Below the pieces are notes generated by a model that was not told the DNA's origin, made no database searches, and saw only the letters and a program-made list of their open reading frames with translations. 33,212 nt of DNA from Dietzia massiliensis (GTDB lineage Bacteria; Actinomycetota; Actinomycetes; Mycobacteriales; Mycobacteriaceae). Of this stretch, positions 7,752 through 15,502 are shown one piece after another. Made by a program: the position numbers and the translations under genes. Positions within the stretch are counted from its first letter, which is position 1; every line of letters starts with the position of its first letter. The stretch covers positions 1 to 33,212 of the forward strand of contig NZ_JAHBAV010000043.1 in NCBI RefSeq assembly GCF_018390595.1, in the 5' to 3' direction.

Positions 7752-9254
7752 TCAGGCGAGGTAGGACAAGGTGGTCATCATTCCGGCTTCCTGGTGGTAG
7801 GCGTTGTGGCAGTGGAACGCCCATTGTCCGGGGTTGTTCGCGTCGAACTCGATCTCGATAGTCCGCATGGGGCGGATCGTGACGGTGTCTTTGCGCAGCC
7901 CGCTGTCGGCGAGGGCGAAGGTGTGACCGTGAAGGTGCATCGGGTGGGCCATGTCGGACATGTTGCGCAGCCGCATCCGGACCCGGTCGCCGCGGGAGAC
8001 CTCCAACGGCGTGGTGTCGGGGTGGGTTTGCCCGTTGAGTGTCCAGCGATACGGCATCATGCTGCCGCCCATGTCGACGCTGAGGTAGCGGTCGTGCCCC
8101 CGGCCGGGCAGTCGAGAGTCCGGCGCTGGGGTCAGATCCGCGGCCAGCAGCACCGGTCCGTCGAGTTCGCCGGGGCGCGGGTCGGCGGGTAGCTCGCCGG
8201 CCCCGGTGCGCACGAGGGCGTACCCGTACCCGTTCTTGCCTTCTGCCTCGGCGAAGAGGGGAAACACCCCGTCTGTCAGCGTGACCACGGCGTCGACCCT
8301 CTCGCCCATCCCGAGCAGGATCGCCTCCGTCTCCTGGGGAGCGGTGGGAAAGCCGTCGGTGTCGGTGACGGTCATCGTGTGTCCGCCGAGGGCGACGCGG
8401 AAGAACGTGTCCGCCCCGGCGTTGATGAACCGGATCTTCACGCGTTGGCCCGGGCTGGCAGTCCATGAGATCGGATCGGCCGGGATTCGGCCGTTGACCA
8501 GGTAGTGCGAATAGTGGACGTCCCCGGCGACACCGAGCAACCGGGAGGTCATCATCGGGTTGCTGGACCGGGCGCCCCCCATCGGGCCGTGCCCCATTCC
8601 GGCCATCGGCCGGCCCTGAGCGCCGGGGGCATCCATGCCCAATCGCCCGGCGGCGTCCTCGGGAGTGCCGTCGATGCCGTCGAGCCAGTCGTCAAGGACG
8701 ACGATCCATTCGTGGTCATAGTCCCCGGGGTCGGCGGGATCGTCGATGATCAGCGGACCGTACAGGCCCCGGTCGAGCTGTAGCCCGGAGTGTGAGTGGT
8801 ACCAATGTGTGCCGGCGTGCGGGACGGTGAAGTCGTAGGTGAACCGGGCGCCCGGAGGGATCGGGTCCTGGGTCAGACCGGGCACTCCGTCCATATCGTT
8901 GCGCAGGGCGATGCCGTGCCAGTGCACGCTCGTCGCCTGGTCGAGCTGGTTATCCACCTCGACTTGCAGCAGATCTCCTGCCCGGGCCCGCAGGACCGGA
9001 CCCGGAACAGTGTCAGCAAATGCCCAGGTCGACACCACGAGACCACCGAGATCGACCTCCACCGGGCGCGGGGACAGCCGAGCGTTCACCACCTGCTGTC
9101 CCGGTCGCTGCCGCTCGGCCTCCAGGTCCCGGATCGCCGGATCCGACGCCGACACCGGCACCCCCGAGGGCCCCGGCTCGCTGCAGGCGGTCACCGCACC
9201 CGCGCCGGCCAGGACCGAACCGATGAGAAATGCCCGCCGCGACAACTCCTTCAC
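7752..9254 (-). CDS. Tat-exported multicopper oxidase lipoprotein
   Basis: This 500-residue enzyme has a twin-arginine signal (SRRAFLIG, residues 5-12) ending in a lipobox-like VTAC (Cys 24), so it should be exported folded and lipid-anchored. All four copper-ligand motifs are visible: HWHG (111-114), HWYHSH (150-155), HPMHLHGH, and HCHNAYHQEAGM at the C-terminus. The family oxidises Cu(I) to the less toxic Cu(II) and can act on phenols. A Met/His-rich loop (MAGMGHGPMGG) resembles the copper-binding inserts of CueO/PcoA enzymes. The GTG start at 9254 overlaps the stop of the 38-aa peptide as GTGA. Confidence 0.93.
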   Translation of the reverse strand: MKELSRRAFLIGSVLAGAGAVTACSEPGPSGVPVSASDPAIRDLEAERQRPGQQVVNARLSPRPVEVDLGGLVVSTWAFADTVPGPVLRARAGDLLQVEVDNQLDQATSVHWHGIALRNDMDGVPGLTQDPIPPGARFTYDFTVPHAGTHWYHSHSGLQLDRGLYGPLIIDDPADPGDYDHEWIVVLDDWLDGIDGTPEDAAGRLGMDAPGAQGRPMAGMGHGPMGGARSSNPMMTSRLLGVAGDVHYSHYLVNGRIPADPISWTASPGQRVKIRFINAGADTFFRVALGGHTMTVTDTDGFPTAPQETEAILLGMGERVDAVVTLTDGVFPLFAEAEGKNGYGYALVRTGAGELPADPRPGELDGPVLLAADLTPAPDSRLPGRGHDRYLSVDMGGSMMPYRWTLNGQTHPDTTPLEVSRGDRVRMRLRNMSDMAHPMHLHGHTFALADSGLRKDTVTIRPMRTIEIEFDANNPGQWAFHCHNAYHQEAGMMTTLSYLA

Positions 9255-9367
9255 CGGTCGTCCGCCGAGGGCGACGGCCCGAACAGGGCAGTGACCAGGA
9301 GCAGGGTCGACGCCCACAGTGCGGTGACGACCACGGCGCCGACCGACAATGCGACCCATCCGAGCAT
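9251..9367 (-). CDS. 38-residue single-pass membrane peptide leading the copper operon
   Basis: This small gene is shorter than usual gene-calling limits. ATG at 9367 follows GGGAGG with a spacing of about seven bases. It encodes 38 residues: one hydrophobic segment (WVALSVGAVVVTALWASTLL) and a short polar tail ending PSADDR. Its TGA overlaps the GTG start of the multicopper oxidase (GTGA). The weak ribosome-binding site of the oxidase suggests it is translated by coupling to this peptide. The function is unknown. It may be a membrane subunit, an assembly factor or simply a coupling leader. Confidence 0.65.
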   Translation of the reverse strand: MLGWVALSVGAVVVTALWASTLLLVTALFGPSPSADDR

Positions 9368-9495
9368 GAGGTACCTCCCGTGTCCGACTCGACCGCCCAT
9401 GGTGACCGGCCACCCGAGCGTTCTGGATGGAGATCGTGTGAAGATTCGGTCAAGGCGCCCACTCGGGTGAAGGACTTCCAGCAGTTGCGGCGAAG
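9368..9495. promoter_or_regulatory. Divergent promoter region between copper operon and two-component system
   Basis: This 128-bp region lies between the two divergent units. TGAAG at 9439-9443, TCAAG at 9450-9454 and TGAAG at 9468-9472 are spaced 11 and 18 bp apart, reminiscent of direct repeats bound by OmpR-type regulators. On the minus strand the middle copy overlaps a -35-like TTGACC (9454-9449). No good -10 could be assigned. The encoded regulator is the obvious candidate to bind here. Confidence 0.4.
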
Positions 9496-10260
9496 ATGGC
9501 CTGCATGCCCCCTTCCGTTTCTGGCGCTCGCAGTTCGCATCCCCAGCAGCACGCCGGTCCGCGGGCGCTGGTGGTCGATGACGAGGAGCCCCTCGCCGAC
9601 CTGGTCGGGTCCTATCTCCAGCGCGACGGGTTCGATGTCACGATCACCGGGGACGGACAGGAGGCGGTGGGTCTGGCTCGCCGAATCGATCCCGATGTCA
9701 TCGTTCTCGACCTGGGGCTGCCCGGGCTGGACGGGATCGAGGTATGCCGTCAGGTCAGAACGCACTCCGACGCCTACATCGTCATGCTCACGGCCCGGAC
9801 CGAGGAGGTCGACACGCTGATCGGCCTGTCCGTCGGCGCGGATGACTACATGACCAAACCGTTCAGCCCACGCGAGCTCTCGGCCAGGATCCAGGCGATG
9901 ATGCGCAGACCTCGAACCGGCGCCACCGAAACCCACCACGGCAGGTCGCCGGAACAGGTACAAACCGTCGGCGACCTGACTATTGACACCGCGGGCCGAG
10001 AGGTCACCGTCGGCGGCGCCGATGTCGCGCTGACCCGCACCGAGTTCGACATCCTCGCCGCGCTCGCCCGCGACCCTGGGGTCGTCTTCAGCCGAGCCCA
10101 GCTGATGGCCGCCGTGTGGGGCCCGAACTGGGTGGGTGATGACCACTTGGTAGACGTCCACATCGGTCACCTTCGCCGCAAGCTGGGCGACGATGCCTCC
10201 CGAGGCCGTTTCGTACGCACGGTCAGAGGAGTTGGTTACCGCATGGGAACCGGCCAGTGA
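9496..10260 (+). CDS. OmpR/PhoB-family response regulator, probably copper-responsive
   Basis: This 254-residue regulator has a receiver domain (about residues 22-135) with acidic pair DD (28-29), phospho-acceptor Asp 72 in VIVLDLGLPG, Thr 99 and Lys 121 in TKPF. The C-terminal winged helix ends RGRFVRTVRGVGYRMG. The start is uncertain: ATGs at 9496 and 9505 both lack a strong ribosome-binding site, and the first ~20 residues are not conserved. It is coupled to the histidine kinase by a GTGA overlap and divergent from the copper operon, so it most likely activates that operon as CusR/CopR proteins do. The inducer is inferred from context. Confidence 0.9.
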   Translation: MACMPPSVSGARSSHPQQHAGPRALVVDDEEPLADLVGSYLQRDGFDVTITGDGQEAVGLARRIDPDVIVLDLGLPGLDGIEVCRQVRTHSDAYIVMLTARTEEVDTLIGLSVGADDYMTKPFSPRELSARIQAMMRRPRTGATETHHGRSPEQVQTVGDLTIDTAGREVTVGGADVALTRTEFDILAALARDPGVVFSRAQLMAAVWGPNWVGDDHLVDVHIGHLRRKLGDDASRGRFVRTVRGVGYRMGTGQ

Positions 10261-11435
10261 ACGACATACCATCGCCGGACGCGACTGAAACTCGGCCCCG
10301 CACCAGCCGACGCGTCGCTGGGTTCAGCTTCGGAACCCGCCTGCTTCTGGCCATGTCCAGTGTGGTCGTCGGGTGCGCGGTCAGCGCGTGGCTCGTCGCC
10401 TCCGCCCTGGCCCCGGGCATTTTCCACGACCACCTCGGTCAAGCCGGCATCGACCACGATTCGAACGAAGCAGCCCACGTCGAAGAAGCCTTCACGGTCG
10501 CCATAGTCCTGGCTTGGGGGCTGGCGGTGGCCATCGCGGTCCTGGTGGCCTTGCTCACCAGTTGGTACCTCACCCGCCGGGTCCAGCGCTCGGTCACCAT
10601 GGTTACCACTTCGACGGCAGACATAGCGCGTGGGCACTACGAGACCCGGATGGCGAGTCCGAAACTTGGCCGGGAGTTCGACGATCTGGCGACCAGCGTC
10701 AACGAACTGGCCAGGCGTCTCGATGCGACAGACGCCACCAGGCGAAGGATGCTCGCGGATCTGGGCCACGAGCTGCGCACCCCGCTGGCCACCATCGACT
10801 CCTACCTCGAGGCCGTGGACGACGGAGTCCGTACCTTCGACGACTCCACAAGGCAGGTGTTGTGGGCGGCCACCCGGCGGCTCGAACGCCTCGCGTCGGA
10901 CATTGTCGACGTCTCCGATGCAGAAGAACACCTCACACGACTGCAACCAGCCCGAACCACCACTAAAGCCCTGGTGGAAACGGCAGTCAACGCAGCACGC
11001 GAACGCTACTCGGACAAAGGTGTCCAGCTGCACATGGGTGAGATCGAACCAACCGACGTCACTGTGGACGTCGAGCGAATAGGACAGGTACTGGGAAACC
11101 TCCTCGACAACGCCCTACGACACACACCGACCGGAGGGACCGTCACCCTCAGCGCTGTTCGTTCGAGAACGAACACAGCCGCGATCACCGTCTCCGACAC
11201 CGGGGAAGGGATCGCCGCACAGCACCTAGATCATCTCTTCGACCGCTTCTACCGAGCCGATCCCGCCCGAGGCCGAAACGCGGGCGGCACCGGAATCGGC
11301 CTGGCGATCACCCGAGCACTGGTCGAAGCACACGGAGGACGAATCCGAGTAAGCAGCCGCGGCACAGGCCTCGGAGCACAATTCACCCTCGAACTCCCCT
11401 GCACGGCAGAGACGCCAGGAACGAAACTGCTTTAG
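10257..11435 (+). CDS. Membrane sensor histidine kinase with a His-rich sensor loop
   Basis: This 392-residue kinase has two membrane helices (about 29-51 and 80-104) flanking a short ~28-residue external loop with four His (57, 59, 67, 74), the first two as HDH. HAMP-like, HisKA and ATPase domains follow: DLGHELRTPL (phospho-His 171), N-box NLLDNALRH, DTGEGI and GTGIGLAI. The GTG start overlaps the response-regulator stop. A small His-rich loop is a plausible metal-sensing site and fits copper sensing in this context. No metal has been shown. Confidence 0.9.
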   Translation: MNDIPSPDATETRPRTSRRVAGFSFGTRLLLAMSSVVVGCAVSAWLVASALAPGIFHDHLGQAGIDHDSNEAAHVEEAFTVAIVLAWGLAVAIAVLVALLTSWYLTRRVQRSVTMVTTSTADIARGHYETRMASPKLGREFDDLATSVNELARRLDATDATRRRMLADLGHELRTPLATIDSYLEAVDDGVRTFDDSTRQVLWAATRRLERLASDIVDVSDAEEHLTRLQPARTTTKALVETAVNAARERYSDKGVQLHMGEIEPTDVTVDVERIGQVLGNLLDNALRHTPTGGTVTLSAVRSRTNTAAITVSDTGEGIAAQHLDHLFDRFYRADPARGRNAGGTGIGLAITRALVEAHGGRIRVSSRGTGLGAQFTLELPCTAETPGTKLL

Positions 11436-11573
11436 CAAACTTGCACCTCCCCGTCATCTGTCCGCCCAACCCCGCTGCACTCCCCGCGCACGTCAGTGCT
11501 TGAGTGGTCGGTCTAGTCCCAGGGTGTCAGTCTCGCGGCCGCGGACAGCGATTCTCCGGTGTGGTGGCAGCAA
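11436..11573. other. Gap between convergent kinase and MaoC genes, nothing clear
   Basis: This 138-bp interval lies between the end of the kinase gene and the end of the minus-strand MaoC gene. I see no gene, strong hairpin or repeat in it. It probably marks the edge between the copper island and the cobalamin locus. Confidence 0.4.
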
Positions 11574-12035
11574 TCAAGCTGAGCCTGCGGCGGCGCTGCG
11601 GAGCGGGAGTGCGGAATGGTTGGTCAGCTCGAGAACGGTCTCGCCGCTGGTGTCGGCGAGTTCTGCGGTTATGGTGACTTTCGCATCGCCGCGTTCGGGT
11701 CGTGGAGTCGTTTCTTGCATTGTCAGGTGTCCGGTCAATGTGGTGTCCGGCCGCACCGGCCGACGGAACTGAATCTCGAAACTGCGTCCCACCCCTCCCG
11801 TGAAACGGGACCAGAAGGCGGGCACGGCCAAGCGCTGGTAGATCGCCAAGGTGTGTAGTCCACTGGCGATGACGCCACCGAGCGGGGTTGTCGCGGCCGC
11901 GGTCGGGTCGGTGTGGATGAACACCGGATCCCACTGTCGTGCGTAGGTGACGATCTCCTCCTCGGTGATGGTGTAGCTCCCGAGTGGGAATAGTTGGCCG
12001 GGTTCGAGATCGTCCGCGTAGTAGATGTCGGTCAT
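11574..12035 (-). CDS. MaoC-like hot-dog fold dehydratase
   Basis: The 153 residues form a single hot-dog domain of the MaoC/R-specific enoyl-CoA hydratase type. The motif ARQWDPVFIHTDP contains the conserved Asp and His, and PLGGVIASGLHTLAIYQRL forms the central helix. Such enzymes hydrate trans-2-enoyl-CoA in fatty-acid or polyketide metabolism. GGGAGGG lies about four bases before the ATG at 12035. It is downstream of the cobalamin genes on the same strand but separated by 119 bp. Nothing links it functionally to corrin synthesis, and its substrate is unknown. Confidence 0.85.
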   Translation of the reverse strand: MTDIYYADDLEPGQLFPLGSYTITEEEIVTYARQWDPVFIHTDPTAAATTPLGGVIASGLHTLAIYQRLAVPAFWSRFTGGVGRSFEIQFRRPVRPDTTLTGHLTMQETTPRPERGDAKVTITAELADTSGETVLELTNHSALPLRSAAAGSA

Positions 12036-12154
12036 GTCGCCCTCCCAAGTAGTCGGCCCAAACCGGCCTCAGATCGCGGGAGGCCTCCATGACTTCCGAG
12101 CTTTGGCGAGCCAATACTGGCTTCGGGTCTAGCCGATGCCCGAGTGATCAGAGT
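12036..12154. promoter_or_regulatory. Region upstream of the MaoC gene with a short palindrome
   Basis: The 119-bp space contains the perfect inverted repeat TTGGC-GA-GCCAA (12103-12114), a possible operator for the MaoC gene. No clear promoter hexamers could be assigned. Confidence 0.3.
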
Positions 12155-13708
12155 TCACGACGTCACAAACCTCGGACTCCACACGCGTCCCGACTCCGTG
12201 ACCCGGGTCCCAGAGGCGCCCACGATGAGCAGGCACTTCATGTCGACGGAGTCGCAGTCGAGGTCGGCGAGAGTCGTCACGGTGAGGGATTCCTCGGTTC
12301 GCCCAACATCACGGCCCACGATCACCGGCGTGGTCGGGGAGCGGTGGCGGAGCAGGACCTCGCGGGCGTCGGCGACCTGACGGGTGCGCGAGCGCGAGGC
12401 CGGGTTGTAGACGGCCAGCACCAGGTCGGCCGCCGCGATCGCGTCGAGGCGGCGCTCGATGACCTCCCACGGCTTGAGCCGGTCGGACAGGCTCATGACG
12501 GCGAAGTCCGCGCCGATGGGGGCCCCGGCCCGCGCAGCGACCGCCTGCACGGCCGAGACGCCGGGCGCGACGCGGATGTCGATGTCGGCGAAGCGGGGAT
12601 CGTCCGCGGCCTCGAAGACCGCCGAGGCCATACCGAACACCCCGGCGTCGCCGCCCGAGACCACGGCCACTTGCTCACCCGCGCGGGCCACCTCCAGTGC
12701 CAATGCAGCCCGGTCGACTTCCACGGTGTTGCCCGAGCAATGGCGACGCAGCCCGGGCCGCTGCGGAACCCTGGCGACGTACGGCGCGTAGCCGACCACG
12801 TGGTCGACCTCGGACAGGATCTGCGAAGCCTCCGGGGTCAGCCACTCTGTCGGGCCCGGGCCCAGACCGATGACGTGCACGACGCCGCGCGATGCTGGGG
12901 ACTGCTCCTCAACCGAGCCGGCGGTACGCCCCGGGGAGGGCTCCTCGGGTGCAGAGAGCTGCGCGGGCCGGCGGCCGGTGGGGTCGGAGTGCTGAGAGTC
13001 GCCGGGGACGACGATGAGCGAGAAGTACGGCACGGAGTCCGGGTCGACCTCGCTGACCGGGTGATGTGCCTCCGCGTCGGTTGACGCCCGCTCCACATAG
13101 ACCGCGCCGTCGAGCCGACCGGCCGCCTCGAGGGCCCGCCGGACGGCGGGGAAGTTGCGGCCGAGCTTCATGATGATCGCGCCGTCGGTGTCTGCAAGTC
13201 GTCGGGCGAGCTCGGGCTCGGGCAGGGTGCCGGGCAGGACGGTGAGGACGTCGGTCTGCCGGACCAGGGGAGTGGCGGCCGCGGCAGTGGCGGCGGCGAA
13301 CGCGGGGATGCCCGGGACGATCTCGGTCTCGAACCTCGGCGAGAGCCGGTCGTGCATGTACATGAAGGACCCGTAGAACAGCGGGTCTCCCTCCGAGAGC
13401 AGGACCACGTCCCGGCCGGCGGCCAGATGCTCGCCCAGCCGCTGCGCGCTGCGCTCGTAGAAGTCCGCGATCGCGCCCGCGTACCCGCCCGGGTGGTCGG
13501 TGACGCCCGTGGTCACGGGGTACTCCAGCCGCTCCTGGATCGCGCCAGAAGGGATGAGGTCGGCGGCGATCCGGCGAGCGTTGGACTCCTTGCCGCGGCC
13601 GGCGTGAAAAGCCACGACGTCGGCGGCGCCGACGAGCCGGGCGGCCTTGAGCGTGAGCAACTCGGGATCGCCTGGTCCCACGCCGACGCCGTACAGTCGG
13701 CCGGTCAC
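12155..13708 (-). CDS. cobIJ: Bifunctional CobI-CobJ: precorrin-2 C20- and precorrin-3B C17-methyltransferase
   Basis: This 517-residue protein joins two SAM-dependent corrin methyltransferases. The N-terminal half (about 1-240) is CobI-like, beginning GRLYGVGVGPGDPELLTLKA. The C-terminal half begins VVHVIGLGPGPTEWLTPEA and is CobJ-like, which methylates C17 with ring contraction. A ~40-residue Pro/Ser/Glu-rich linker separates them. Fusion of cobI and cobJ is known in mycobacteria and relatives. The GTG start at 13708 overlaps the cobH stop as GTGA, so cobH and cobIJ are translated together, downstream of the riboswitch at 14444-14544. Confidence 0.93.
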   Translation of the reverse strand: MTGRLYGVGVGPGDPELLTLKAARLVGAADVVAFHAGRGKESNARRIAADLIPSGAIQERLEYPVTTGVTDHPGGYAGAIADFYERSAQRLGEHLAAGRDVVLLSEGDPLFYGSFMYMHDRLSPRFETEIVPGIPAFAAATAAAATPLVRQTDVLTVLPGTLPEPELARRLADTDGAIIMKLGRNFPAVRRALEAAGRLDGAVYVERASTDAEAHHPVSEVDPDSVPYFSLIVVPGDSQHSDPTGRRPAQLSAPEEPSPGRTAGSVEEQSPASRGVVHVIGLGPGPTEWLTPEASQILSEVDHVVGYAPYVARVPQRPGLRRHCSGNTVEVDRAALALEVARAGEQVAVVSGGDAGVFGMASAVFEAADDPRFADIDIRVAPGVSAVQAVAARAGAPIGADFAVMSLSDRLKPWEVIERRLDAIAAADLVLAVYNPASRSRTRQVADAREVLLRHRSPTTPVIVGRDVGRTEESLTVTTLADLDCDSVDMKCLLIVGASGTRVTESGRVWSPRFVTS

Positions 13709-14370
13709 TCCGCCTCCTGGGCCAGGGCGTTGACAGCGGAGGCAGTCATCGCGGACCCGCCGCGCCGGCCGTGGACGGTGACGAAGGGGATGTCGATGCC
13801 GTGGTCGTCGGCGAACTCGGCGAGCGCTGCCTTGGACTCGGCCGCTCCGATGAAGCCCACCGGGCAGCCGACGATCGCGGCGGGCCGGGGAGCACCGTCG
13901 AGGATCATCTCCAGCAGGTGGAACAGGGCGGTGGGGGCGTTGCCGATCGCGACGACGGCGCCGTCGAGGCGGTCGCCCCACAACGCCAGCGCGGCGGCGG
14001 AGCGGGTGGTGCCCATCCGCGCGGCCAGGTCGCGAACGCCGGGATCGGACAGGGTGCACACCACGGCGTTCTCGTGGGGGAGCCGGACCCGGGTGATCCC
14101 GGAGGCGACCATGTGGGCGTCGCAGAGGATCGGCGCGCCGGCGTCGAGCGCCGACCTCGCCGCGCTAACCAGTCCGGGGTGCACCTGCAAGTCGTCGACG
14201 AGGTCCGTCTGGCCGGTGCCGTGGACCATCCGCACGGCGAGTCGCTCGGCGTCGGTCGGAACGCGGGACAGGTCGGTCTCGCCGCGGATGGTCGCGAAGG
14301 AGTCGACGTAGATGGCGGGCCCGTCGTCGACGTAGTCGTAGCGACGCGGCGGCCTCAGGGCAGCGCTCAT
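13705..14370 (-). CDS. cobH: Precorrin-8X methylmutase CobH
   Basis: This 221-residue enzyme moves the C11 methyl group to C12, giving hydrogenobyrinate in the aerobic pathway. The catalytic His is in VRMVHGTGQ (His 50), and CDAHMVASGI and VGCPVGFIGAAESK are standard family motifs. The length is normal. The ATG at 14370 is chosen because GAGGAGG lies a few bases upstream; the longer frame to 14508 would run into the riboswitch. A small hairpin (14382-14397) sits immediately 5' of the ribosome-binding site. Confidence 0.94.
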   Translation of the reverse strand: MSAALRPPRRYDYVDDGPAIYVDSFATIRGETDLSRVPTDAERLAVRMVHGTGQTDLVDDLQVHPGLVSAARSALDAGAPILCDAHMVASGITRVRLPHENAVVCTLSDPGVRDLAARMGTTRSAAALALWGDRLDGAVVAIGNAPTALFHLLEMILDGAPRPAAIVGCPVGFIGAAESKAALAEFADDHGIDIPFVTVHGRRGGSAMTASAVNALAQEAE

Positions 14371-14381
14371 GGGGTCCTCCT

Positions 14382-14397
14382 CGGGGTTCTCGCCCCG
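14382..14397 (-). promoter_or_regulatory. Hairpin next to the cobH ribosome-binding site
   Basis: On the minus strand CGGGG and CCCCG form a 5-bp stem with a 6-nt loop directly before the GAGGAGG box of cobH. In a riboswitch leader such a hairpin may act in hiding or exposing the translation start. That it is the expression platform is inferred. Confidence 0.4.
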
Positions 14398-14443
14398 GTG
14401 TGAGAAGTCGCAGCGACGCGGTGGGAGCGCGCTGATCCCCGGT

Positions 14444-14544
14444 GAGTATCTGGCTGGGCCCATCGGCTCGACGGGCCTCACAGTGGCGGAACCGCCCCGG
14501 ACTTGCACCGGGTTCCTCGCCGTGGGACAGCCCGCAGCCTACTC
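14444..14544 (-). promoter_or_regulatory. Cobalamin riboswitch upstream of cobH
   Basis: Read on the minus strand, this contains the conserved B12 core: GAGGAACCCGGTGCAAGTCC, then GGGGCGGTTCCGCCACTGTG (the B12-box GCCACTG), then the 3' strand AGCCAGATACTC. GAGTA (14544-14540) and TACTC (14448-14444) can form helix P1. The P1 5' strand overlaps the TAG stop of cobG (14539-14541). It should repress cobH-cobIJ when B12 is plentiful. The lack of U-tracts and the hairpin beside the cobH ribosome-binding site suggest control of translation. Confidence 0.88.
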
Positions 14545-15420
14545 GCGGACGGCCAGCACCCCGCGCCACGGGGTCACGATGAGCTCGTCGACGTCGCCGC
14601 CGGTGAGCCGGGCGATGGAGTGGCGGTCGAGGATCCCGCCCGGCGCTTCGATGTGCTCGATCTGCCCCGCCGACCCCGCGACCGGCCCGTACGGCAGCAC
14701 CGGGGCCGGGCTCGGCAGCCGGCCGTCCGCAGGGCGGGCCGCGACGAGGGGGGTTGGCAGTTCCCGCACGTGCCACGGGGCGTCCGGACCGACGCCACGG
14801 GCGTCGACGAAGGCGCGGGCCAGCTCGACCAGCCGGTCGGCGGCCTCGGCCAGCGGTACGACGTCCGACCACGCCTCACCCACCCGCAGCTGCGCGGTGT
14901 CGGCATCCAGGGCGACCAGGCCCAGGTCGCAGGAGCGGTCGAGCAGGTCCCCGCGGCCGTCGTCCAGGACGAACAGGAATCGGCCCGGCAGACCGCCGAG
15001 CGCAGGGTCGGCCAGCAGTCCGGCGTCCAGCGCGTCAGTCACCGGTCGCAGGTCCGCGCTGCCACCGACCAGGCCCGTCATCGGCGAGACGAGGACGTTG
15101 CGCACCAGCTCGTGCCCGGGCGCGGGGAGCAAGCCCGTCTCCGCGATCGCCGCCACCACCTCGCCGGGCAGCTGCCCGTCCGGACCGATCGGCAGGGCCC
15201 GAAGCTGCAGGTTCGCACGCGTGGTCACGTGCACGTTGTCGTCGTCGCCATATCTCACGGCGACCCCGTGCAGGGCGGACAGGGCCGCCGGTGACACGCG
15301 GCCACCCGGCACGCGCAGTCGGACCAGGGCGCCGTCGGAGGCCGGCCACGGCCGCAGGACGCCCGGGCACAGGTCGCCACGGGTCCGGCGGGTGGGTTCG
15401 GCGATGCTCACGGGGGCCAT
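14539..15420 (-). CDS. cobG: CobG-like precorrin-3B synthase, apparently lacking its C-terminus
   Basis: The product is 293 residues and resembles nitrite/sulfite-reductase-fold CobG, which uses O2 to make the ring-contraction substrate precorrin-3B. Recognisable parts are RTRGDLCPGVLRPWPASDG at the N-terminus, DNVHVTTRANLQLRALP, and ELVRNVLVSPMTGL. It ends at ELIVTPWRGVLAVRE. In full-length homologues this segment is followed by ~70 or more residues carrying the paired cysteine motifs (CxxxxxC and CxxxC) of the [4Fe-4S] cluster. Only two Cys are seen here, neither in such a motif. The stop lies inside the next riboswitch. It may be inactive. Confidence 0.8.
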   Translation of the reverse strand: MAPVSIAEPTRRTRGDLCPGVLRPWPASDGALVRLRVPGGRVSPAALSALHGVAVRYGDDDNVHVTTRANLQLRALPIGPDGQLPGEVVAAIAETGLLPAPGHELVRNVLVSPMTGLVGGSADLRPVTDALDAGLLADPALGGLPGRFLFVLDDGRGDLLDRSCDLGLVALDADTAQLRVGEAWSDVVPLAEAADRLVELARAFVDARGVGPDAPWHVRELPTPLVAARPADGRLPSPAPVLPYGPVAGSAGQIEHIEAPGGILDRHSIARLTGGDVDELIVTPWRGVLAVRE

Positions 15421-15502
15421 TGTGGCAGCCCGACGCGCGCGTTCATTTTCCCGATCCCCGGTGGTAAGTTTCTCTTCATAACTGAAGAAACGGAGCTCCA
15501 CC
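15421..15502. promoter_or_regulatory. Divergent start region of cobG and the M23 lipoprotein
   Basis: This 82-bp gap separates cobG (minus) from the peptidase gene (plus). On the plus strand GGAG lies seven bases before the GTG at 15503, and a small hairpin CTTC-ATAACT-GAAG precedes it. No ribosome-binding site is visible before the cobG ATG. The string GATCCCCGGTG here also occurs at 14435-14445, beside the cobH riboswitch. Confidence 0.35.

Noticed and set aside
13000..13060. CobI-CobJ fusion as a novel enzyme
   Set aside because: The same fusion is known in mycobacteria and relatives. Only the linker is variable.
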